Positions 22,101 through 32,679 of a stretch of 64,000 bases of DNA are shown here, piece by piece (the stretch's first letter is position 1; each line of letters begins with the position of its first letter). The DNA lies in NCBI GenBank assembly GCA_001692895.1, contig KV748189.1, positions 2,674,432 through 2,738,431 of the forward strand. Reading direction: 5' to 3'. The position numbers were made by a program, and so were the translations under genes. Source of the DNA: Cenococcum geophilum 1.58. Lineage: Eukaryota; Ascomycota; Dothideomycetes; Gloniales; Gloniaceae. Below the pieces are notes generated by a model. The model saw nothing but the letters and a program-made list of their open reading frames with translations. It was not told where the DNA came from and did no database searches.

Positions 22101-24640
22101 GCTAGTAATATACTAGGACGAATAAATCCTTTATTAAGGTGCTTGTTAATATACTTTCTTATAACTAGAAGTTTATCTTTTAATATTAGGTAGGGTCTCT
22201 TATAAAGTAGCGTTTTTCCTTATTTAATATTAATGGTATAATTATTAGGTCAATATAGGGGGAGTATATCTACGCCCTTTTATAAGCATATATTGATAAA
22301 GTCGTAGTACCTCTTAGGGAGGAGCTTATGGAGTTCTTTATTAGTAAGTCCTTTTTTAAGTTTTATAAACTTCTTAAAGTCTAAAGGTAAAAGTCTATAG
22401 AGTTTTGCAGGGGCGTTATCTTCTAGAAGGTTAACTATATTTATTCTATTACTATAGAGGACGTAGTCCTATTCTTTATTAAGCTTATATAGTTATAATT
22501 AGGAAGCTACAGTAACGGTCTAGCCTTTCCTACTTACTATATAGTAGAAGGCCGCGGCACTTATATAGTAGTAGTTAGTCATAGGTAGGGTAATAAGGGG
22601 TTTCTTAGGTTAATATCCTGGTAAGTAAATAAAGGCGGCTAGGCTATGTCCTAGGCAAGTCTCTCTACAGTATTTAGAGTTAAAGGTTACTTCTCTCTTT
22701 TCCTAGTTAATAGTAGGGTTGTATTATTTAAGCTAGTTTATTTTAAGGATAATAGGGTAGTTAGTAAGTGGTATAATATAGGCCTAGAGCTTTTTCTAGT
22801 GCCCGTTTATATCTAAGTAGAGTTATACTACATAAGTAATCTTCTATATAGTATAACTACCGTTAGCGAGTTATAGGGCGCGGGCTTTAGTAAGGGGTAA
22901 GGTAGGTAGGTTATAAGTACACACGAGTTAGGTATCTATAAATTAGTTAGTAGCTCTACAGTTAATTATAAAACGGCTTTTATATTATTTTATAGTAGTA
23001 GTTCCTATTATAGGTAAAACTATCTATTTCTATCTATTTATCTTTACTAAGTTATTTATTAAGCAGGCCAATATATAGATCCCTCTATTATTAGGGCGTC
23101 CTAACCCACAACTTAGGGCTAGGACTTAGCGTTTTCCGTTTCCGTATCCAATTCTACTACTATTATTATGTCTTTGTCTTATACGGTAGTGGCGCATAGT
23201 AACGTATTTAGTATTTAGGGCATTAGGTTAGATATTAAGCGGTAGGTACTAAACCTAGCCATTAGGTAGTTTAGGTTATTATAATAATAGCCTTCTTAAT
23301 AGCATCTATAGCAGCGTCCTAATTTCTAGAGTAGCTTACACTCTCCATCTAGGAGTTTTTGCGGAAAGGTTAGTATAGAGAGGTTAATATTGGCTCTAGT
23401 GGCACCTAAGGTAGTAGGCGTCGGTGGCTTAGTATATATAGGTTTAGTAGGCCCAGAGGGCTTCTATAGAGAGGTCTTTAAGTAAGAGTTAGTAGTAGTA
23501 ATCTAATTTAGTTGTCGTTTAATTTTCTATAGGGCTATTACCATCTTATAAACATTGTTGTAGTTATAGCTGGCGGCTGCGTAACTAAGGCAATAAGTAA
23601 CTTTTTTAAGGAGATCCTTTTAGTCTTTAGTATCGTCTCGGGTAAGGGCTTTAGTATATTCCTGGAATTTAACATAGAACTTATTAAATAATTCGGTAGG
23701 GCTTATCTTTAGGGCATATAGTTTAGCTCGGTTAGTAGCTAGTAGGTTATAGTCACGGTATATTAGGTTAAGATTATTAAGGACTTTTTAGTAAGACTAC
23801 TACTTTTAGGGGCTACTAGTCTCCTATTAGGCGAAGAGTCTATTAAATAGTATACCCTTTACTCGCCTAATAATATAGCCAATCTTTAGTATCTTTTTAT
23901 AGAAAAAGGTGGCGCTCTAAGTTAGTTTCTTACGGATTTACATTTTCTAGTAGCTGTATTCCTTACAATCTCCTTAAAAGACTAGGGGGGATTAGGGTAG
24001 CGTATATTAGATTCTATAGTGGGCAGTTTAGGTTCTAATTATTATAGCTTTTATTATTACTACTTTAGTAGGAGTTCTTATTAGGTAAAAAGCTGCTTAG
24101 CGCTACCCTCCGTTAAGCGTTACGTAGGTAATGTTACCGGGGGCGTAGAGACTTAGGTGGCGTTAATATAGTAGTAAAAGAGGTATCTAGTGTTATTATA
24201 AATAGCTCATTTAAGCTAAGATTATAGGTATTTAATTATGCCTTCTTTTTCAGTAACTATAGCCAATTAGTATAATCTTATTTTTCTTTAACTATTAGAC
24301 GTCGCGTTTAGACATATAGAGGTTATCTTTAGTTTCTTAACGTGTGTTATCGGCGAGCGCCTCACGAGCTTATAGGTCTTAGATAATATTATAATCTTAA
24401 GCAGTATGCATTTTAGCTCGTATAAGCTTTAGGTAGTAGTTCTATAAAAGGCGGTAGTATTTATTAGGGTCTTATGCTACTATTTTTATAAACGTCTTAG
24501 CGTCTTATATTTTAATTTTAATAGGTAGTAGCCCTTCTATTTGCTTATCCGTAGTTATATAGTTAATAAAAGATAAAACATTATCGGTGTCTATCTCCTT
24601 AGGGGTTAGGGCTAATAAATCAAATTCTTTTAGGATTAAT
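19190..24640 (-). pseudogene. Gypsy B gag-pol relic with C-terminal chromodomain
   Basis: Read right to left: gag (about 23450-24640), zinc knuckle (about 23260-23350), protease (about 22900-23100), RT (about 21660-22110), RNase H (about 21180-21560), integrase (about 19850-20560) and a chromodomain (about 19190-19410). Integrase shows 'AIDFVINLPP' for the first catalytic Asp and 'NLITSNQGIQF' near the second, where Asp has become Asn. The chromodomain reads 'EEWTVKRIINFKYF' then 'QEDFKNAKDLISDFY', the usual aromatic-cage arrangement with Trp-to-Tyr or stop changes. Chromodomains of this class direct integration to heterochromatin. Stops are frequent and RIP-like. Confidence 0.88.
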
Positions 24641-24848
24641 TAGCGTTATAGGTTAAGTATAGGTATTAAATTATTTTTTAGGTTTAATATAGTAGCTAGT
24701 AAGGAATATCGTCTTACTATTATAGGTTCCTTAAAAGTATAAAGTAAGGTAATTTATAGACACGCTGCTTTTAGTAGCGCCTATAGTATTATAGAGACGT
24801 AGAATTGGTTATAGGCTGGGCGTTAATAGTAAAAAAGGCGCAACGTAA

Positions 24849-25041
24849 TGTTACGGAACGTAGGCAGTAGCTACAGAGCGTATGTATTCGAGGAGTCTAT
24901 AAGACGTTGTGCGATCGATCGTAAGGGTCGAGGGCGTAAGGAGGTGATATACCTACGCGTAGCTGACATAAGCTGTACGCGAGGTGTACGCGAGAGCACG
25001 GGGCTCTCCTATGGAGGCCCCTGCGGTGGGGTTTCGTGACA
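24849..25041 (-). repeat. LTR of Gypsy B, right (5' LTR, 193 bp)
   Basis: It starts TGTTACGGAACG and ends TTTCGTGACA, retaining the ancestral TGACA end that the left LTR lost. The pair together show the original palindromic termini TGTCACGGAA and TTCCGTGACA. Confidence 0.93.
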
Positions 25042-27154
25042 GACTTAAAATTACCTAAATCTAATAGCTTTAATAGGAAAATGCAAACTAAGTATATAAT
25101 AAGAATAATAAAAGAATATAAGGGTCGCTAGAGACTTNCTAGGGAAACGCNAGTTAAACGTATAGCTCNNNTATNNTTAGNATANATANACTAGGAATNC
25201 AAAAACTCCTTATTTAAAAAGGTATTATTATAAATGGCCTTATATATAACGTAAGGCTCTATAACCACAGACTCCGCTTAGAATAATACTATCGCTATAT
25301 ATAATAGGGACACACCCAATCTATATACGCAGCATAGGTGTGCTGTAGCCACTATATAAGCCCCTATAATACAAGATAATACTTAAATTAAAACTAAATA
25401 AAATACGTAAATTGCTACTAAAATATATATAAGGTATAGGAGAGAGAAGACTACATTAAATATAGGAGATAGAAGGTAAGAGCTTAACAGCTATAGGAAT
25501 AACTACACGCTAGGTTATATAAATAGAAATAATAGGTAATAAGCTAGGGGTACGGGTGCCTTTCTAGCATTTCATACCTTTAATACTAGGGGGCTAGGCT
25601 AGCTATCCCAAGCCTTAATAGGCTAGAAGTAATGCCGTGTAATATTACTAGACTATATAGGGATATAAGGGTTATAGGGGACATAAGGGAAAGAATGCCC
25701 TATAGGAAGACCCTTATAGACAGCTATAGCAAGCTTAAGACTAGGATAATTAAAAATTAGACTTAATATAGTAAATATAACATTTGTAGCTAACTCTTAA
25801 AGGGTATATAGCTAACTAGTAAGAATAGGGGAAGAACTAGAGATAATAATAAATTTAGATATAAAAGCGCTAGTAAAAACACAAAATATGGGAATAGAAA
25901 GCTCTATGTAAAATAAGTAGTAACTAGGGTATAGATATAAGAGATAGAAGTTCTAAATATCCTAGAGAAAGTAGAAATAGAAAAATTAAGGAACGAAGAA
26001 GAGGCGAAGGACCCTCGCTAGGGGTTCGCTACCTATTTATTATATAGTATAACTACAGCAATACAAACCACCGTCTCGCAAGGCCCCTACTAAACAGCCT
26101 AGACCTAGAAAAATACTATATCCTTACTATATAAGAGCCGTATTATAATGCCTACACACAATTAATATACTACCCCTAAGGATTCCAGCTCCTATACAAA
26201 CCAAAAGCAGCTACACGCGTGTGCTTTATAATTAACAAGGCTATTAGCCTATCCTTATAGTTATAGTAGGTAGTTAACCCAGATATTACAGTTATAATAA
26301 TCTAGATATATAGGGGACCAGTATAGATTATTAATGTATATAACTCTAGGGTTAAAGGGGTCCCATAAACAGAAAACATTATATTAGTAATAAGCTTACT
26401 AAAAACCAAAGGCATAGAGTTTATCTTACTAGGAAATATAAACCTCCACTACCTATAGTAAGGAGGTATCTATATTGCTGCTAAATAATAGGTAGAGTGC
26501 CTACTAAGAGCTATAGACACCTAGGGCCTTAAGCTAGCTACCCCCTTAGGAGCAATTATATAGTAATAAGGCACCGCCAAAAGTATAATTAACCTTACAT
26601 TTATAGACGAAGGCCTATACTAGAGACTTAAAAGGTGTAACCCTAAAGAAGAATAGGTGCTTATTTTAGACTATATCCCTATCCAGATATAGCTAGATCT
26701 AGATATTAAGGCGCAACTAAATAGCAAAAGATATATAATAAGAAACTTAAGATAAACAGCTTCCTTAATATAGTTAAACAACAACTTTAAAACCTAGAAG
26801 AAATCCACCTAATACCAAATAAGCGAGGCTTATTAGCTACCCCTAAGGAAATTAACTAAAGACTAGAAAGGATTTAGGTAGCAATTAAAAATAGGCTAGA
26901 AGAGCACTGCCCGGTCTTAAAACTAAGCCCCTACGCGCGACACGCATAGTCCGTATAATGCGCAGTTCTTATCGCCAGCTAATAATAAGTAAGAAGAAAA
27001 TATATAAGTAGCCATAATCCTAAAGACGAGAGACAATATAAAGATATAAGAAACCAGCTAAAGAATACCCTAAAAAAAGAAGTAAGGAATAGCTGGAGAT
27101 AGTTTATTAATAAGTATACTATTAACCCAAGCCTCCCCTATAATAAAGGTCTTT

Positions 27155-29270
27155 TTTTTTTTTTTTTTTTATTATCCATTGTATTATACTACGTACAATA
27201 CTGCGCATGCAGCCTTGGGCTATGGCGCTATAGTTCTATATACATAAATCCTTTCTAGGCAGCTTAATATGTACTAGTAGCTATGTCCTAGTAGTTTATA
27301 AACCCCTAAATTAGGAGTTTATAGTTTCCTAGTAAAATACTAAGATACTACAACTACTAGGGAATGAGAAAATGGTAAGAAAAACTATAAGAAATCCTAA
27401 CCCCTATCCCTGTCCTTTTGCAATTTATTTCTGTCCTTTTGCTCTCTAATATCTTTTTAAGAGCCTAGTAGGAGTTGCCTCCTTCTAGAATCCTATCTGT
27501 TTTTATTCTTCTATAGAATCTTCCTCGCGTACTAGTTTAGCAGCTTTAGAGTCTCGCAGTCTTTACTGTTAGCAAAGTGTTTTTCTTTACAATTAATGCA
27601 AAGAGGGTGGTATGCTGGCAAGGCTTGCCTGTTATTATATAGGTAGAACAGGAATGGTCTTTAGATAAATGTGCAGCCGCATAGTATCTGCAGGCCCTAG
27701 TAGAGCACCTGTCTCCTATATGGCCAATTTTGGGCAGCTCGTACACTGCGTAGTAGGAGAGACTTCGAGGTATTTTACTACCTTAGTAGCTGTACCTGCA
27801 ATTGATATCTCTTTTGCTTAAGGATTTCTTGTCTTTTTTCTTCGTTTTCTATAGTAAAAACTATAGAGCCAAATCTGGTCTGTGGATCGTGTCTTTTTAC
27901 ACTAGATGAGATCCATCTAGGTAGTCCTTGTATCGCTTATAGGATTAAAGGTCTCAATTTCTTCTTTTAGAAGCTTAGAGCCTCCTTCTCCTAAGAACGG
28001 TAGGGTAGGAACCCCATGGGCTATAATTTGAACCCAAGGTTCTAGTTTTTGTTCTCTTTAAAAGGTAAAGCAGTTATGCCAGATTTTCTTTGTATTTAAC
28101 TAGGAAATCCGCAATTATACTCTTCCGTAGTCATAAGGAGAATATTTCGTTTTCCTTTAGTTCTAGCTATGGATGCTAAAACAGGTTTTTCTACTTGCAG
28201 TTTTGATGCAAATAGTTGATTGACTTTGTTTCGTATAGAGAAGGTATCTAAAGGTGGTCCTTTTGGTCTGTAATTAGGACTAGCTTTCTTTCTTGTAGCT
28301 GCTTTTCTTACTTCTAGTAGAAGTAGAAGGAGTAGGAGATGGTAATGAGGAGGGTAGAGAGGACGAAGTAGGGAGGCCCTTCTTTAGCCTCTCTGCGTAG
28401 GTTTCCTTTAGTAGAGGCTACCTCCTTAACGGAGAGCTTACTTCTTCGACTAGTCCTTTTAGGACATCGTTTGTCTTTTCTTTTCCTTTTATAAAGGGGT
28501 TTTTCTCCTGCTAGGACACTACGTGTATAGTCCTCTAGCTGTTTAACTTGTTCCTTTTATTTTCTTCTTCTCTTTTCTTCTTCTTCTTCTTCTTCTAGCC
28601 CTTTATAGGCCTGGGTTAGCTATCTAGAGCCTTTTGTAGGTGTTGTTCTGGAGAAAGGGGAGAGAAAAGATATACTATGTATACCAGCCGTGAAAGTCCT
28701 CATTTTGGTTTGTCTTTTTTGCAGGTTTTGGGTTTTCTTTTTCAGTAGAGAGACTGAGGATATCCTCTTTTTTCTCCTGTCCCAATAGGCCAGGGGAAGG
28801 AAAAAGGGCAGAAAAAGTGGATGTAGATATAGACTCATCACTTATTTCTATAGGAGGTTTCTTTTAGGCCTGCCGGGCCTTGGCATTTTGTAGGGGAAGT
28901 TTTCTAGTTTTTACTATCCTTATACCCTTTTTCCTTAATAATCCTACTAGAGGATTTCTGGGGAGATTAGGTTTAAAGGTAGTAGTAATACTAGACCCCT
29001 GGTATTGGTAGTGGTAGTAGTGGTTAGTAGTTTTGGTGTTTTTGTCCGTGCCTCGCTTACAAGCTAGGACCACCCCTAAGAAGAATTTTCTGTTGGGGGA
29101 AAGGGGGTAAAACGACAATTAAATCCACCTATAGCTTGCTAAGCGGTAGGAATTGGGTCTTGAAAGTTGGAAAATCGATTGTTTTTGGTGGTAAGATGGG
29201 TATGCGTAAGTTTTAAAGTGCGGCGCTACCTTTTGGTAAGGTTGCATGTGTGGTAAATGGTAATAAAGGT
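27155..29270 (-). mobile_element. Deleted LINE-2 derivative: ORF1 joined to the 3' end, no RT
   Basis: The insert of about 2.1 kb has a poly-T start (27152-27170, a poly-A tail on the - strand) and is flanked by TAATAAAGGTCTTT at 27141-27154 and 29271-29284. LINE-1 copy 2 near 60870-60885 shows the uninterrupted site. Its 3' end (27171-27520) is similar to the 3' end of LINE-2 at 15400-15600, but no RT or endonuclease lies between ORF1 and that end. It keeps more CA and TG than its host, so it is younger or less RIPed. Confidence 0.8.
27540..29118 (-). pseudogene. ORF1 of the deleted LINE-2 derivative (gag-like)
   Basis: Three open stretches on the - strand (28864-29118, 28620-28841 and 27546-27746), with interrupted sequence between, look like one former ORF1. 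The start at 29118 is the first Met and is followed by a basic, Ser/Thr-rich N-terminus. The distal part (27546-27746) contains a Cys/His-rich segment, 'CRYYAAAHLSKDHSC', with the spacing of a CCHC zinc knuckle in which one Cys has become Tyr. This is where LINE ORF1 proteins bind RNA. Stops at former Gln or Trp codons and probable frameshifts prevent a full product. Confidence 0.6.
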
Positions 29271-32200
29271 CTTTAAAGGATAGTAAAATAGGTAAAGAGA
29301 AAGGCGGGACGTCTAATAGAAGACCTATACCTTCCGCCCCTATAAAGACTAGGTAAATTACTAGCTATAAGTAATAATAATAAGAAGGCAAAGATCCTTA
29401 TAGAAAGATTTTTCCCTTAACTAGCTTTAGTAGACCTTAGTAATATCACAGATAAAGCACTAGTAACTCGTCTAAGGGTTAATAGCGATATAATAACTAA
29501 AGAAATAGCCAGAACTATTAGCCGCCTTTTAAATAATATAGCACTAGGACTAGATAAGATCCTAAATAAAGCCCTAAAGACCTATAGACTACTAATAGCA
29601 CCCTAGCTTACGAATGTAGCTAGAGTATACTTTATAATAGGCTACTACCTAAGACTCGGAAGAGCTATAATAATATTTATCCTATATAAAAAAGGTAAAG
29701 CAAACTACTTATTTCCAGGGAGCTACTGCCCTATTGCCTTAGAGAATACCCTTAGTAAGATCTTAAAAAGGGTAATAGCGGACCACATAGTAAATATGGC
29801 TAAGGAACACGCCCTACTACTATAAAGCTAAATAGGGGCAAGAAAGAACCGCTTAACACTATTAGCACTTACGCTACTCGCTACTACTATTAAATCTGCA
29901 TAGGCGATATAAAGGGACTTTGTAGTATTAATACTTAGCCTAGATATTAGTAGCGCCTATAACAATATACCCCACAAGCGTCTCCTATATATCTTTAGGG
30001 TAAAAGGCTTCCTAGAATAGATTATATAATTTATTTAAGGGTTTATAGGTTAAAAAGAAATATTATTAGTCTTTAGCGGATACTAAAGCCCCCCTATTAT
30101 AGTTGCAATAGGAATACCACAAGAATTACCCCTCTCGCCTATACTCTTCCTTTTCTTTATAAGTAACCTGCTTAACTCCTTTAAGGAAGGGGCGACCTAG
30201 GGAATAGGCTTTATTAATAATATAAACCTAATTATATACGGGCTAATAGCCGTAGAGAATTGCAGAACACTAGAGAAAGCTTATAATACCTATATAGAAT
30301 AGGCAAGACAATATAGAGTCCAATTCTTACCAGAGAAATACTAGCTAATCTATTTTATAAGAAAACGCAACTAATCTACAGATCTCTAGCACATAATTCG
30401 CATTTAAGGCTTTAGGGGTTAACTAGTTTAGAACCTAAGAGTATTAGGAGTATAGGTAGACAGTAAGCTCCGGTAGAGCGCATATATAGCGTAAGCGGCC
30501 TATAAGGGCTAAGTATAGTACATCGCATTATCTAGGATTGTTAACTCTATATAGGGTCTATACTTCTAGAGGTTACGCCTACTATATATAGTAGTTGTCC
30601 GGCTAACTATAACGTATAGGTCCAGTATTTAGGCCATTAGAGAATTAGAGAAAGGCCCCCCTAAATCACTCCTTAAACCACTCTAAAAGGTCTAAATAGC
30701 CTACCTTTAGAGTATAATAGGCGGATATAAGCGAACGGCTACAGCACTGCTTAAGAAGGAAGCTAATATCCCCCCCCTATAACTATATATTAAAGCCGCT
30801 GTAATATAAAGGGCGTAAAAGGAACGTAACTCTAATATTATAAAGTATATTAAGACACGCCTAAATAAACTATAGAGGGATCCTAGGGCGCCTTATAAAA
30901 GAACAAATTAACAACCCTAAAATAGGGAAGATATATTAGAGAGACAGGTAAAGAAAGCAAAAGAAAAATAGTGCTGCTTTAGGGCCTAGGCCTATATAAA
31001 GGAGGAAGGGAGATACGCAAGAGGCTAGTAAAGATAACAGTAAGAGAGAAAAAGGAGCCAAAGTAGAGTATGAAAAAACGCTAGAGAGGCGTATAAGAGT
31101 TAAAGGTGTAAAGGCTAATTAAGGTAAGAGGAACCTAAGCCGTAGTATAGTTAACGCTATAGGGGGTAAACACTCTAGGGCTTTAAAAAGGCCTAATAAA
31201 GGCAGAAAATATAATAGTAATACTCTTAAGAATAGGAATAATAGGACTAAAAGACTGGCTCTACTAGGTAGGTGTCCTAGTAGGTAGCCTAAGATGCGAA
31301 TATAGCTAGCTAAAATAGACACCAAAATATATAATATTATTATGCCCCTTACGCACTAACTAAGAAGTAATACTCTTAGTAGCTAGTACAGAGAACTATA
31401 AGACACTGCTCTCGATATAAAAAGGCCTTAAGGCGGTTACCTAGTAGCTTATTAGCTAAAATATACTAAACCAGTTCCAGGTTGCAAAGGAAATGGTAAT
31501 AGAGGGCAGGGGGGCGAGCAACGGGCGCCCCCTGATGACTCTATAGCAGTAGAGTAAAGTTTAAGATACTAGCGCGTCTGTAGGCTTGTTACGGCAGCAG
31601 TGGTTCCTAAGGAGGTTAAAAAGTAAGGTAGTAGGAGCACCTTAAGTAACTTGTAGGCGCCTTATAGGCGAGTCCTAAAAGGCGGGGAGATAGATTACGG
31701 GGTTTTCTTATATAGAGTTTTCTCCCTATATGTATATAAGGAGTAGTCCGCGTGGGCCTAATAGGGATCCAAATCGGACGTTAAGCAATGAATTAATAAT
31801 AATAATTATCCTAATAGAAGATACGGATACTTTTAGGGAATTAATTAATTAAGTAATTAAGATTAATAATAGGATCTACTAGAAAGAGAGCAAACTAAGA
31901 AGGGTTAGGATAGAGTTCTATAGTTATATAAGGCGTAGGGTACGTAATAATAGAGTTAAAGTTAGAAACTATAATATAGCGCAGAGCTAATAGACCTAAG
32001 TAGTACTAAATAAAATAAGAAATAAAATAAGAAACTATAGAAACCTAAAGGATAAGGATTAAGTAATTAAAGATTTAAGGAGTAAAGGCTAAACTAGGGA
32101 TCTTAGTAATAGAAGATGTTTAGGCGAACTCTATAGCAAGAAAAATGGTTTAAAGAAAGAGCTTATATAAATTACAGAAAATAAGGTTATTTTATTAAAG

Positions 32201-32679
32201 ACTATAGAAGTAAATAGAATTACTATATAGTAAGAGGAATAAGACTAGTAGACGATATATACGTATAGAGGGATAATAATACGCTATAAGGAACGAAAGA
32301 ATATTTAATTAAGAGTTTTGCGTTTTATTATAATAACGTATACTAAATTTATAAAGATGCTAAATATGGCGCAAGCTATTAGCTATAGGAGCTAAAATTA
32401 TTAGAGTTTAGAGAAACTAATAAACCATCTCATAGATTGGATATTAAGGACAATAAATTTAATATAGGTAAAATATTTAATAATAATAAGGTAATAAGAG
32501 TAGCTTACTAGAAGCGTATAAGCCTTAAAGATGTTATAAAAGAGGTAGAGGATAATTCTATTATAGAATAAGGAATATTAGTAGGGATTAAGATCCTACT
32601 AGATAGAATATCTATCGCTTTATAAGACGTAAGAGAAGTAAGATAGTAAACCACTTCGGCACTTAATAAAGGCAAAAGG

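Larger units (their letters stand above)
18688..25041 (-). mobile_element. Gypsy B: complete LTR retrotransposon (6354 bp)
   Basis: LTRs of 193 bp at 18688-18880 and 24849-25041 flank a - strand chromovirus. The insertion duplicated GACTT (18683-18687 and 25042-25046). The empty site survives in the other LINE-1 copy near 62965-62980. Order from right to left: gag, zinc knuckle, protease, RT, RNase H, integrase, chromodomain. The LTRs differ only by transitions as far as I can see, as expected if RIP caused the divergence. Confidence 0.95.
17900..25900 (+). pseudogene. LINE-1 ORF1 relic, split by Gypsy B
   Basis: The ORF1 (RNA-binding, gag-like) region corresponds to 17900-18687 plus 25042 to about 25900; the middle is Gypsy B. 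The region is poorly preserved. The joined flanks match copy 2 (61900-63740) through the insertion point. Clustered Ns lie at 25138-25199. Reading copy 2 gives a possible Cys/His cluster in the matching 3' part of ORF1, but no clean CCHC motif can be claimed here. Confidence 0.55.
26010..31560 (+). pseudogene. LINE-1 ORF2 relic: endonuclease, RT, RNase H-like region
   Basis: ORF2 would nick the target and prime reverse transcription there. The apurinic-type endonuclease is about 26060-26720: 'EPYYNTYIQS', then 'PVQIINVYNSRVKG' (about 26320-26360), then 'FILLGDINLHHPQ' (about 26415-26460), where the last would be G-D-F-N-L-H-H-P. RT is about 29540-30500: 'IALENTLSKILKRVIA', then 'LSLDISSAYNNIPH', then the catalytic box 'FINNINLIIYG', where F-V-D-D is expected. 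The ORF is cut at 27141-27154 by the LINE-2 derivative and resumes at 29271. The end near 31170-31500 resembles a degraded RNase H. Confidence 0.83.
17811..31801 (+). mobile_element. LINE-1 copy 1 (Tad-like), full length apart from two insertions
   Basis: This non-LTR retrotransposon is flanked by ATAATTATCCTAA on both sides (about 17798-17810 and 31802-31814), inside Gypsy A2 gag. The homologous 5' end, shared with copy 2, is GAGCTCTTGCTGCACCC at about 17839. The 3' end is GACGTTAAGCAATGAA with a short (TAA)n tail instead of poly-A. It carries an ORF1, an endonuclease, an RT and a C-terminal RNase H-like segment. Gypsy B (18688-25041) and a LINE-2 derivative (27155-29270) are inserted in it. 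About 28 bases at the 5' junction (17811-17838) are not shared with copy 2. Confidence 0.88.

Noticed and set aside
25138-25199. Clusters of N as a biological gap
   Set aside because: Ambiguous bases in a high-copy repeat are most likely assembly or consensus uncertainty. The same applies at 3694-3837, 14846-14880 and 56844-56912.
31119-31325. Leu-rich 68-codon - strand ORF as a membrane protein
   Set aside because: Antisense to the degraded RNase H-like end of LINE-1; its hydrophobicity comes from the opposite-strand codons.
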